Source: Pyrocephalus nanus
Lineage: Eukaryota > Chordata > Aves > Passeriformes > Tyrannidae
Reading direction: 5' to 3'
NCBI GenBank assembly: GCA_038380795.1
Contig: CM076262.1
Span: forward strand, 69,088,629 to 69,152,628
DNA length: 64,000 bases
In this document: one piece after another, positions 50,482 through 60,606 of the stretch
How positions within the stretch are numbered: the first letter of the stretch is position 1
How the letters are laid out: each line of letters opens with the position of its first letter
Notes under the pieces: generated by a model
Databases searched by the model: none
What the model was told of the DNA's origin: nothing
What the model saw: only the letters and a program-made list of their open reading frames with translations
Position numbers and translations under genes: made by a program

Positions 50482-53193
50482 CGTGGGTTTTTTCCCTGCT
50501 AAGATGTCTCATTCTTTACACAAACGTTGCAAAAGATTCAGGCTTTGACTGCTCTTGATTAGGACACATCTAGGTTAGCATAATAGTTGATGCATTCCAA
50601 ATTAAATCTCTCCCTGACACATAACGTCTTTCAGTAGATTGTAAATGCTAAGATTTAAAGAAATTATCACCAAAACCAGTACTGAGCTAGGTTTTCTTTC
50701 AGAAAGAAATCTCTACGATTAGAAGAAATACCAAATTATTAAGGACAGTATCTGAAAACAAAAGTGGCATGGAGTGTACAACAGGGACACAAAAGGCCTG
50801 TGATCTCCTCACCTGAAAGCCACATCTCAGCATTTTGTCAGTGTGAGGCTTCTTATCCGAGGCTAAACAGATGCTCTGACAGCAAAAGTGTGTGCTTTGT
50901 TTGTTGGGAGCCACATGTGCAGCCTACTCTGGTTTGGTTGCTTGGTTTGGAAAAAAAATAGGTGATTAGGAACTGTACCTGAAGTAGTTTGACTTTTTAA
51001 GTTAGTCTGGGAAAAATACGTTCTTTCAGGGCACTAACAGATGGACACCAAGCATTATTTGCTGCTCTGGAAAAATGATATTCCAGGCTTTAAAACAGGG
51101 TAAGGAGTAGCATTCAGCCTTGCTTCGTGGTCTCTTTCTAACTGAAAAGTGTCCACAGCAAAACGTTTACATCAGTATAAATGAAGGACAGAATATCACA
51201 CATAACACTTCGTAACCAGCAGCAAAAAGATGGCACTGCTTTTGTTTTCCTAAAGTTTCTCTCTCTCCAAACGAGCACGTGCTTTCGTTCTCCCCCCACG
51301 AAGCAGAGAACGTTTCCTGGAATAGACAACTGAGCACTGTCACTGTGGGTTTTTTTCATTAAAATAGTACAAACGCACATTTATCTTAGTCAAACACCTC
51401 TCGTTTGAGAACTGGTGAGGAAATGAGAGATGCCACAGTCCTTTAGCTGCCTAACAAAGCAGGGTAGGAAGGCAGGGCTTTAATACCAGACTTAGCTCGG
51501 GAGCAGATGCTGCAGCTGCAAGATAATTCACCACAGCTTGGCATGAGGGTGTTAAATTGTTATTGAAAAACTGAAAGGGGTTGGGGAAGTGCTGCAGGAT
51601 GGGAGAACGATATGAAATACAAGTCTTTAATTAGTATTTAGCGTGATAGAAATAGCATGGTAAATGGCTTCCACAGCACATCAAGCTGGTGTTTAAAACG
51701 ATTTAATTGTCACCTGTCTGCAATGCAGCAACCACCTCCCTTTTTCCTTTTGTTCATAAATCCCTACAGCCTTTTACAATGTCAACACATTTGCTACAGG
51801 GTGGCTGCTTGGCTTCTTTTGAAGGCACTCAGCAGTAACCAGATTTTTGAAGTTTAAGCACCTGTTAACTGCCAAAAAGGAAAGCAAATCCCCGTTTCCT
51901 GTGAAAAAGAAAGCGGTTTGTCAAAAGCAGAGTGATCAGTGTTCCTCTGGCAGTGCCAGGGTAACCTGATCTAGGAGCTGGTTTTGCTCTGCCCTTGACT
52001 CTCCCTGAGCTATGAATAGTAAAGTGCTGAGGACGTGGTTTGCTCTGTGCTGAGCTAAGGAGCCCTTTTGCAAGATGTCTTCACGTGGAATCATTTACCT
52101 TGCAGCAATAAACCTGACACAGCTCAGACAGCAGCTTTTAACCAAAGCACCAGTGACATCTGGGCATTTTCAAACCCCTGAAGCAAAGTCCATGAGATCA
52201 CACATGTGAACTTCAGGTCTGGTTTCTCATCAGCCATACCTTCTTTCCTCTAAAAAAAAATTTTGGTTTATAGGCAAATGGTGAGTTTCACAAGTGGAAC
52301 AAGGTTCTGTTTGTAAGAGAAGCCTTTCAGGTATTACTACTCAGCCTGGTTCCCTATGGGGTCTTGCCTGATGTGACTTTCCTACGTCAGTGGTTCCCCT
52401 CAGCTGGCTCTGGGCATCAGCCAGAGGAGAAAGGAGATTTTACCCAACTCTCTCAAAACTGAATGCAAAGCTCATGAAAATCAAGGGTTTCCTCTTCCCC
52501 TCATTTCAGGCCTCTCAGAGCCTGTGTTAATGAATGCCATTAGTGTTTATGTGTACCAAGAGAAGGCTGTGCCCTGCCAGCTTTCTACAGTTCCAGCATA
52601 TATAAGCAATTTCCTTCCTAATAATCTTTCCCCTTAATTCATTAATCTGACCCAATACAGATTTTTCAGTATAATGTGTGTTCTACAGAGGAAAATACCT
52701 AAATGGAGAATGAAATGCCTTATGGACAGAAAGTCAAATTTCCTTAAGAAGCACGAACTGTAATTCCTCATGCTGGGGTTGTCTGCTGAACAGCTTGATA
52801 CACAACTGCATCTCACCAGGTGCCCATTCCCCTGTCTGTGAAATGGAAACATTTATCTGTTTCCCCTCTGCAGAGTATTCAGAGATAAAGCTGGAGAGAG
52901 AATGGGCTGTGCTTACATGCATCAGATCTTATTATCTGCTAAATGCTGTTTATCATCAGCAGGGTTAAATAACAATAATGTTTACAATAATCATACATAT
53001 TATTCTCGAATCTTGTCTTTTTGTCTTTTCTCACTCAGGACTTTGTATTTGCAATCACGGTGATTTTGCTGGGGGTGTGGGGGATGATTCCCCAACAGCA
53101 GTGGTTCATGTTGACATTGATATCTATGCATTATCTGTGACTGATGCCCTTCAGAAACCCTCTCCTGTGTCTATAAAATAAGGTGCTATTTGG
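50482..53193. other. Unique non-coding sequence
   Basis: Nothing recognisable lies between the two CR1 pieces: no long open frame, repeat or RNA gene. Short frames of 60-80 codons appear on both strands. Confidence 0.75.
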
Positions 53194-53250
53194 CTAAAGC
53201 TTGGACTTGATGATCTTGAAGATCTTTTCCAACCTCAATAATTCTGTATT
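53194..53250 (+). mobile_element. CR1 LINE 3'-end remnant
   Basis: The sequence GGACTTGATGATCTTGAAGA followed by TCTTTTCCAACCTCAATAAT and TCTGTATT is the + strand 3' end of an older CR1 subfamily (typical form 'ttggactagatgatctt..aggtcttttccaaccttaatgattctatgatt'). Only the terminal ~55 bp remain. It lies about 410 bp before the long foldback at 53.66 kb, with no visible connection. Confidence 0.82.
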
Positions 53251-53385
53251 GTGCTGTCAATCCACCTTACTTAGCTAAGGAGCCCCTCAGGAAAGACAGA
53301 CAGGCCTTCTGCTAATGCCCTGAGGAACTGAACGAACTGGAGAGCTCAAAAAATGTGAAAAGGCCACTAGCAAGGCAGTAAAAGC

Positions 53386-53398
53386 TTTTTTTTTTTTT
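53386..53398. repeat. T13 homopolymer
   Basis: Thirteen consecutive T bases between TAAAAGC and CATGG. Confidence 0.92.
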
Positions 53399-53660
53399 CA
53401 TGGATTTGTATCTCATTTTTGTTGGCTGTATCATTGAAGTACTACATGGCACATAACAGTGTGGCCAAACTTGACATTCATTTAGCCACGAACTTCAGTG
53501 AGAACAAAAGATGAGAAGCCAAGGGCTACAAAGGAGCGTTTGCTCCAATCACTACCTGGAAAAAGCCCTCTGGCTCTGTTTACACAAGAGCTACAGACAC
53601 CTTCACCTCGTTGTCCTGATGATTAATGCTCTCTCTCCCTGCCTGCAGTCCCTGAGGTGC

Positions 53661-53947
53661 TTGGTGTCAGCAGAACAGGCCAACACTTAACCCAATAAAT
53701 CAATGTTTTCTTTGCAGAGGAAGAGCAGTTTGCAGCAGTCCCTTCTCTGGCCAGTTCAGCACCAGGAGCAATTTTCCACAGGCTCTGTTGGACCAGTCCG
53801 GTGTGAGAACTGGGAGCAATAACTGCAGCGTCCCCAGAGCCTGTGGATCAGGTTTTCTCCTTCTGAGAGGGGACTGGTACAAACTGCTCTTCCCTGTAAA
53901 GAAATCCATGATTTATTGGGTTAAGTCTTGGCTTATTCTGACACCAA
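53661..53947. repeat. Long imperfect inverted repeat (foldback, ~290 bp)
   Basis: The left arm (53661..53787) and right arm (53835..53947) are inverted copies. Perfectly matching blocks, from outside in, are TTGGTGTCAG (53661..53670 with 53938..53947), ACTTAACCCAATAAATCA (53685..53702 with 53909..53926), GGAAGAGCAGTTTG (53719..53732 with 53880..53893) and CCACAGGCTCTG (53776..53787 with 53835..53846). Intervening segments match less well with small gaps, and one stretch of ~25 bp is diverged. By eye the aligned parts are roughly 85% identical. The inner spacer is about 47 bp, with a further GGAC/GTCC pairing inside. Outside the arms similarity fades at once and no clear target-site duplication is visible. 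It could be a short non-autonomous DNA transposon (MITE-like), an inverted duplication or a hairpin RNA template. I do not recognise the family. Confidence 0.9.
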
Positions 53948-54325
53948 CCAGCTCAAACCTCTTCTCACCAGAGAATCTGTAAAAGCGAGGCACTAAAGGG
54001 TCACTGCCCAGAGCCAAAAGGGAGCCCCCAGCACTGCTGTAAGCAAGTCAATAACCCTCAGTAAAACCATGAGCTGAATTTTAAATTTCTGTTCACTTTT
54101 CTGTTTTCAGGGCTTAGAAATTTGCATGATGTTTCAATGAATAACTTTGCAGTTCATAAAGCAAAAAGGCACTCCTAAACCAGAGCTCATGACAAGTGGT
54201 AACTGCATTTGAACCGAAGCATTCAATGACATTTGATGGAAACCTTGTAATCATTTTGCATTTTCCTACACAAGTGACAAAAGTAATTTTCCCTGTCTGG
54301 ATTTCAGTGTTGTTCGGGATTTTTT

Positions 54326-54355
54326 TGTTGTTTGTTTGTTTGTTTGTTTGTTTTT
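54326..54355. repeat. (GTTT)n microsatellite
   Basis: TTGTTGTTTGTTTGTTTGTT followed by TGTTTGTTTTT gives about six GTTT units. It is the complementary type to the AAAC tracts at 20-32 kb. Confidence 0.93.
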
Positions 54356-56065
54356 ATATGTATTTCTCCCTGCCCCTGCTATTTTCTATGCTCTCAAAAG
54401 ATAGAAGGTTAAGGGAAAGGAAGAATAAAGGAACAAACATAAACCCTTTTGTTGGTTATTCTTGCAAAAGCATGTAATCAATTATTAACTTTTTATATAT
54501 GACTTCAAAATAAAATTCTTAGAAGAAATTAGGAAACCTCAAATTAGCTAAAACTCTGAGGCCATTGACAAAAGAATTTGAAAAAAGGAGAAGACTCAGA
54601 CTGAAGTGGATGGGGGAAAAAAGACTTTTTAACCAAGTATCATCTTTTTATTTGGTTTATTTCCTTTGCCACTTTTTTTTTTAACATGATGTTTTAGTCA
54701 AGAAGCTTTTTTTAAGTGATGGAGATGTGTTGCATTATGTTATGACACATGGCAATTTATAACTGCTTTCTATTCCTTGTAGATACACTTCTCTCCTATA
54801 TTTCACTTGTACCAGTAGTTATTGAGAATAAAGGATTTCGGACAGTGTTGAGACATATATTGTAAGCAGAATGATGGATTTCATTTCAATGAAAAGCCAC
54901 TTCTGTGTTTTAAAGAGTAAAACTACATCTGTCTCATGCCTTTGAAATTCTTTGACAAGTTCAGGAAGGTTTTTTTCAAGATTTTCAACTCATTTAGGGC
55001 CGACCTAAAACCATCAGAGTTGATGGAAGTCTTTGCACTGACGTTAATGTGCTCTGAGTCAGGATCTTGGGCCCAAGATTTCCTCTCAGTTGTACCAATG
55101 TTGTGCAGTCCTTAATTAAATGGAGACACTCCAATATGCAGTGAGCCACCCACAGGATCCCAGGGCAGCAATAAGGGTCTTAATATCAGAAAGGAATAAT
55201 GGTACCAGCTTTCTCAAACGAGCTCTTTTAAAGTCATCCCAGATCCAGGAGGTATTTTGTCCCTCAAAGTGCTCAGTGTTGCTTTAGTCTAGTGCTGTGT
55301 AATTCTCAAAACTTTCTGGTTTTATCCAGCAGTTTTTTGTATTAAACAGGGTTTAGGAAATGCTTCCTTCAGTCTCTGTTACCTGATATGTGTTATACCA
55401 ATTTCTCTTTGCTGTATAAAGTCCTTAAGTTTAACAGATGAAAGAAAATAATCCAACCACAATGAGTGAAACTAATTGCAGTGACGAAATTTAAATATGC
55501 CCTATATGTTTTTGTAGGATAAAGGTCTTGCAGGCCTGGCCTGACTATCCAGGCATTCACTAAAATGCTGTTCTAGGAGCTCGTGGCCAGCCAAGGTGTT
55601 ATGGACCACTCAGTCACAAGGAGAATGGAAATTTGGATCCGTGTTTCTGATCAGGCCTCTATCCACTCAGACAGCAAAAAGATTAATTTAGAGAACCCTA
55701 AGCTGCCCTAGAAACTTCCAGGAGGGTTCCCTGGCACATGCCAGGAGGCAGAGAGCCCGTGGTTCAGCGGGAGCCCAGCACAGGCAGCAGGATCACCTGT
55801 CTTGGCAGGGCATTTGTGAGTGCCCCTCTCACAAACCCAGGAGTGCGACCATCTCTCGAGCCAAGTTAGATATTTGGGGTGCAGTAACACCACTGACCAT
55901 CTTTAAAAGCTTCTTTACTTCTCACTGTCATCACAGAATCTTCAACCCAGCATATCCAAACCAAAGCATATCCTCCTTCTGATAGGTTCTTTTCCCTACC
56001 TCCACATACCCTATTTTTTCACTCTACCAAATTCCACTGTTTCTACTGGAAAATGTGCTCAGGTG

Positions 56066-56109
56066 GTATAAATCATGCTTGTATACAGTGTAAATCATGC
56101 TTATATAAG
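56066..56109. repeat. Imperfect 22-bp tandem duplication
   Basis: GTATAAATCATGCTTGTATA plus CA (56066..56087) is followed by GTGTAAATCATGCTTATATA plus AG (56088..56109), with 18 of 22 positions identical. It directly precedes the octamer-containing segment at 56.1-56.3 kb. Confidence 0.85.
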
Positions 56110-56941
56110 ACTGCTTTCCCATTTGCATATTCATAACGATGCTGAGGAATAAGGAGCCATTAAAGCCAAGGCTAAATGGAAATATTTCAGATTTATAAGC
56201 GACATATTTTTCGGGTCACTAATAGTGTGCAATACTTCTTAGCAAGCAGTGCTGGGAAATTAGAAATTTGCATTAACAGCCTTGCTAATAAGTTATTCTC
56301 ATTTCCCACCCCCTCCCTAGGAGCTCTGAATCCAGAGAGTGAGTTAATTACCTCTTGACTGCAGCCAGTAGTTTGGAAAAGGAACTTTGGACTAGTCAAC
56401 ATTTTCCTGATTTTGTTTACCAGTAATTGTCAGTGACAGAGCTTAAAAAACAAGAACACTTCACTGCTAAGCTTTCCACAGGGGAAAAAAAAAATCTAGT
56501 CCTTTTGATTTAAGTTCAGGCTGTCAAGGAGAAGTGTAAGCTGGAAGCCACAAAATGTTATGCAATTAAAAAAACCACACCCAAGAGATGGTTTACAACT
56601 GTGAAACATAAGTGGGTTGAATAGTACTTAAAGTACAATTATATTCTGAGAAGTGACTTTGGGAAAAAAGTCATGATCTGACTGAAGAGTTTTTTCCTCA
56701 GACCCATCTGAGTCCTGTCCTGATTTAGACCAAACTTATTGATAATTTTTGAGTCACTTTAAAAATCTTTCTTTTCCTAGCATATAATGCAAGACATTTA
56801 CTCAGTGTTTTAATATGAATGAACTTAACACTGATAAAAATTGATGAGTGTACCAAGCTAAGCAGTGTCAGTTCAAGTCCTGGTATTTTCCTGCTGTTAT
56901 TTTTACCTCTGTACACATAAGTATCTGCAGATATATATCAG

Positions 56942-57165
56942 GAATCATAGGATGGCCTGGGTTGGAAGGGACTTTAAAGCTCATCTCATTCCATCCCTGC
57001 CATGGGCAAGGACACCTTCCACTGTCCCAGGTTGCTCCAAACCCCTTCCAACCTGGCCTTGGACACTTCCAGGGATGGGGCAGCCACAGCTTCTCTGGGC
57101 AACCTGTGCCAGGGCCTCCCCACCCTCCCAGGGAAGGATTTCTTCCTAATATCTAGCCACATTCC
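56942..57165 (-). mobile_element. CR1 LINE 3' fragment, minus strand
   Basis: Read on the + strand, this begins GAATCATAGGATGGCCTGGG and continues through GGTTGGAAGGGACTTTAAAG, CCATGGGCAAGGACACC, GGCCTTGGACACTTCCAGG and GGGCAACCTGTGCCAGG to CTTCCTAATATCTAG. This is the reverse complement of the CR1 3' end and matches the same region as the + strand copy at 50.2-50.5 kb. The open frames that cross it are by-products of the repeat. The + strand right edge is placed where similarity stops, near 57165. The copy is moderately diverged but easily recognised. Confidence 0.93.
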
Positions 57166-57428
57166 ATTCCTGTATTTAAAGAGTTTTTTCAGCACTTTAG
57201 ATAGAAATTGCAATGAGACAATCCTCCATTTTTATGTTGATATTAAAAATACCAATGCCCTGAGTGGCTATGATAAGAGATGCCCACTATTTGCAAAGCA
57301 TTTTTGTAGTTATCCAGTAGTTCAGGATTCTGAAAACACTTGAGAATCTCTGGGGAGTAAAGTTTAGTTCAGCTTCTTGGCACGTGCAATTAGTTGGTTG
57401 CCTCAGCTGCTCCTCAGAGGAATCTGTT

Positions 57429-57556
57429 ACATCCAAATTAAGCTTCAGCCAGCACATCTTGGGTCCCCAGCACAGGAAGGACATCATCCTGTTGGAGTCC
57501 AGAGGAGGGACACCAAGGTGATTGGAAGGATGGAGCACCTTTCCTATGAGGAAAAG
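57429..57556 (+). mobile_element. CR1 LINE internal fragment (ORF2 end)
   Basis: The text GGGTCCCCAGCACAGGAAGG, TGTTGGAGTCCAGAGGAGGG and GGATGGAGCACCTTTCCTAT followed by GAGGAAAAGC matches the carboxy-terminal coding end of CR1 ORF2, equivalent to the first ~130 bp of the copy at 49.97 kb. It carries small deletions: the glutamate-arginine-valine part of the LERVQRR block is damaged and the frame is shifted. It lacks the 3' end. It sits about 265 bp from the minus-strand CR1 copy at 57.0 kb, in the opposite orientation, so the two came from separate insertions or a rearrangement. The first ~30 bp are loosely matched. Confidence 0.8.
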
Positions 57557-58439
57557 CACCACTGTGTTTAACAATGACATGAAAACTTGGGATTGTATCA
57601 TTGATATCTCTATCTGAAGTGTTGCATAGACTCTTTAAAGCCAGGAGTGGAACATGTCTAAGTGTCATTTCTCAAAGTTCAAATAAATGAAGAGGCGTTC
57701 AGCCGAGATTATTGAGCCCTACTGCACATAAACTGTTTTATTCTTCTCAGAAAGCAATTTAAATCTGGCAGATATATTCTGTGAAACATTCTCTTGGGAG
57801 ATGTATGCAGCTGTCCTGTCCTGTCCAAAGCCTAGGAAGAACAATTAGTGTGACAGAGTTACCCCTAAAAATGTTCCTGGTGCTTTCAGGTCTTGTGTTC
57901 TGTTTACCCCCCTTCTTTTCGAGCAGAAAAGTGTCAGTCCAAATGTTAAACCTTCTTTCTACATGAACTCCATAATAGTTTTGTTTGCACCATCCCTGGA
58001 TGGTGGGAAATTGGGCAAGGGGGAGCAGGAATGAGCTGTGTTCAGAGAGATCCCTGACACAGCAGCCCTGAAAATTGCAGGTGCTCCCAGCCGTGCTCTC
58101 CCCTCCTTCCCATCTGTTCCCAGAGCTGCCAGACCTCGGATGCGACATTTGACTGCCCCATTAACGCAGCAGGGCTCACCTAGAGGGGTTGAGTCATCAC
58201 ACAGGGTGTTTTGGCAGCAGTTCCTGAAGCCACAGTCCTCAGGCAGTGTACTTCTAAAGCAAATGCAGGTGATGTATTTGTGAGCCTCATTTGAAAGCCT
58301 CATTTTTCACATCCGGGGTGGTGGCAAAGGTGTCTGTGCACGGCAGAACAGCCCTCCTGGGAAGGTTCCTCCAAGGGGACAGTGTGGGAGTTTTCCCTGG
58401 GCATGTAGACAGAGGGAAATTAAGATTACCTGAAGGGAA

Positions 58440-58460
58440 TTGCCAGTTTTGAACTGGCAA
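58440..58460. repeat. Perfect 9-bp inverted repeat, 3-nt loop
   Basis: TTGCCAGTT at 58440..58448 pairs with AACTGGCAA at 58452..58460 around TTG. It lies about 220 bp beyond the stop codon of the 218-codon minus-strand frame. Confidence 0.88.
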
Positions 58461-58682
58461 GTTATGGTAGTCTACAGCCACCCTATTCTTCCTTCCCCTC
58501 TGCTCATTCCATTCTAGCTCTTCTTCCTCACATGGGTTGCTCACACCTCTCTGAGATGCCCTTATTTCATCCCCACACATTGGCCTTTTCAGGGAGCAAA
58601 AAAAAGGTCAACACAGATTTCCTGAGCTCTGCAGGTTTAAAGCAGTTTAAAATTGTGATTTTTTTGAGAGCGCTCTTACCTC

Positions 58683-59339
58683 TTATCTGGACACACCTAC
58701 AGGACTGAGGTGCTTTGTGCCTTGGTGCTTGAATTCCACCGTGCAGATATTCCCATAGTCATACTGGGGCATATTTCTAATCCCAGTGGGGCTATAAATC
58801 AGGGGAGATAGATGCCTGCACTTCAGGCAGGTATTCCAGCTTGTTAAACTTGCAGTCCCATCTTGAAATAAGTTTATAGCAGCAAACAGTGCTACCAAAT
58901 AAATCACTAATTGCAAACCCAACTCTCCCACTTCACTTCTTCCCACTTTCCAAATAAAAGGAGGGCTCACGGTTGAATTTCCATCCTTTGCCAAATGAAA
59001 GACCACCCTGAAGCAAATGGCATCTTCCTTAAGAGTAATGGCATTTTCTGAGTAAGCTAAAGCCTTCAGTTTATCTCTCAGCAGAGCAAAGCACAGTGAC
59101 ACAAACTGTTGTACTGGTGACTCAACCAATTTTTGTCCAGGCACAACAATCACCACCTTTCCCTCATTTCTTCTGTAGACAATGCTGTTCTTCGTGTTTT
59201 CTTGTAGATTTAACTGTTTGGTAGCCCAGGTAAGTGAGACACTGAATGCAAAAAGAAAAGTTGGTACAATTACGGGTTTATTGGCTCTTATTCGAGCTAA
59301 GCACCACACAGTCCTTTCTCTGTTCTCCCACCCATCCAT
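58683..59339 (-). other. 218-codon open reading frame, unrecognised, possibly not a gene
   Basis: This is the longest start-to-stop frame in the window. The ATG has a favourable context (purine at -3, G at +4). The predicted product begins with a basic stretch and a hydrophobic segment at about residues 21-39 (PVIVPTFLFAFSVSLTWA), which could be a signal peptide or anchor. A possible N-glycosylation site NST lies at 121-123. A second hydrophobic segment spans about 141-158 (GLQLVIYLVALFAAINLF), followed by a ~60-residue tail. The sense strand just upstream of the ATG is purine-rich with A runs, so there is no splice acceptor there. An AGGTAAGA donor-like site lies just past the stop. I match it to no known family. 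With ordinary base composition a frame this long is uncommon in 64 kb but not impossible. It could be a young or decayed gene, a fragment of a foreign element, or chance. Confidence 0.3.
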
Positions 59340-59442
59340 TTCTTTCTCTTCCTCTTTTTTGTTTTATTTTTTTTTTGTCACCCTCACACAGTTTTCATGC
59401 TTCTGTGTGAATACTCTGTGTTCACTCTGTGTCCATACCACA

Positions 59443-59458
59443 CCATTCCATGGAATGG
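59443..59458. repeat. Perfect 16-bp palindrome
   Basis: CCATTCCATGGAATGG is its own reverse complement with no spacer. The two halves contain CATTCC/GGAATG, the core recognised by TEAD family factors, so a paired TEAD site is conceivable but unproven. It lies ~100 bp upstream of the ATG of the minus-strand 218-codon frame. Confidence 0.85.
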
Positions 59459-60541
59459 AATGGCAGCAGTATAATTATAATTTTCAAGAGAAAACATTGG
59501 CTGAGTAGACAAGACCACAGTAACAGCCTGGGTGCTGTGAGCTTACCCACACACTCTCCTCCACCACCATGTCTGGGTCTTTCCTCAAGAGGAAAAGTGT
59601 CTTATCAGTCATGTTCCTCCTTTCCCAAAGGCAAACAATCAGCATCTCTTCAGATCTAAATCAGATATTTAACTTAACTCAGGAATTTACCAACAGAAAC
59701 AAAAGCAATTCCAGCACTAACCAAACAATAACAAAACAAATTTGTTCATCAACCATCCGTTCCCCAAAGCCACACCTGAGCCCTATTGACCTGCAGAAGT
59801 CTGTGTAGCTGTTGCACCATATATTTTTATATTGCTCTTGCCCCTCTCTGAATTGGCCCTACATATGTATTTCTGTCCTTGAAGGGTTTAACAGTGCAGC
59901 GATGCCAGCCCCTCTGATTCTCTCAGGGAGTTAAACAGCTCTCATTAAGAGCTAGTGGACTATTGCTGCAGTGCCCTATTATCTTATCTAACAGAGGATT
60001 TTTGTGGCTATATTTAGTTTAATTGAAGAATGTCCTAGAAAAGGATTAATGACAGTTTTCATTATCAATACACCAGTTCCCATTCAGAGAAAATTTTAAA
60101 AAGAAAGAATAGAGGAAAAGAAGTTGCTTGGAACCGAAAATTACTTCTGGTAATTAAGATCCTGTAGTGTTTTGTTGCTGTGTGGCTTGTACCTAGACAC
60201 TTGCTGATTTGATCCATCACTAGATGGATCACATTTTTCTTCTAGTCATTTTGAAACTACTGGTCAAAATCTTCACTTCTATTGGATAAGTATTTATTTC
60301 CTTCAGTAATCCCACCAAAATTATATTAACTCCCCACAGAGGCGACGTGTTTGCAGTATATCACAAAATCTGACTTCTAGATAAAAAAGTCTTGCTTTGC
60401 CCTGAGCCCGTGAGAAGTGTTCTGTTCAGAGTTAAAAAGAGCAGAAATCAAGCACATATTTTTTTATTGGTAGGAAGTAACTTTCCTGGCAGGAAGAAAA
60501 TTGCATTTTCATTACCAGGTTTCAAAATTGGTTGTTTTACA

Positions 60542-60606
60542 GTATCACAGGGAAATTTAAGTCAGAAAGGACCTAAGGAGGTTTCTGGCTCAGGCTCAGC
60601 TCTAAG
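60542..60606 (-). mobile_element. Possible ancient CR1 3'-end remnant
   Basis: The + strand text ATCACAGGGAAATTTAAGTC followed by AGAAAGGACCTAAGGAGGTT has the rhythm of a decayed CR1 terminus on the minus strand ('atcacagaatggttaaggttggaagggacctctggaggtca'). Several substitutions and a short length make this tentative. Confidence 0.45.

Larger units (their letters stand above)
53948..56941. other. Unique non-coding sequence, possible regulatory block at its end
   Basis: Apart from the GTTT repeat at 54.3 kb and the 22-bp duplication at 56.07 kb, no feature is recognised. The segment 56110..56310 holds two octamer motifs (ATTTGCAT at 56121 and 56266). Confidence 0.7.

Noticed and set aside
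56848..57343. Several open frames of 75-113 codons on both strands
   Set aside because: They run through the minus-strand CR1 copy, where the repeat sequence happens to stay open.
58030..58260. G+C-richer segment suggestive of a CpG island
   Set aside because: CpG dinucleotides are few and the segment is only about 230 bp long.
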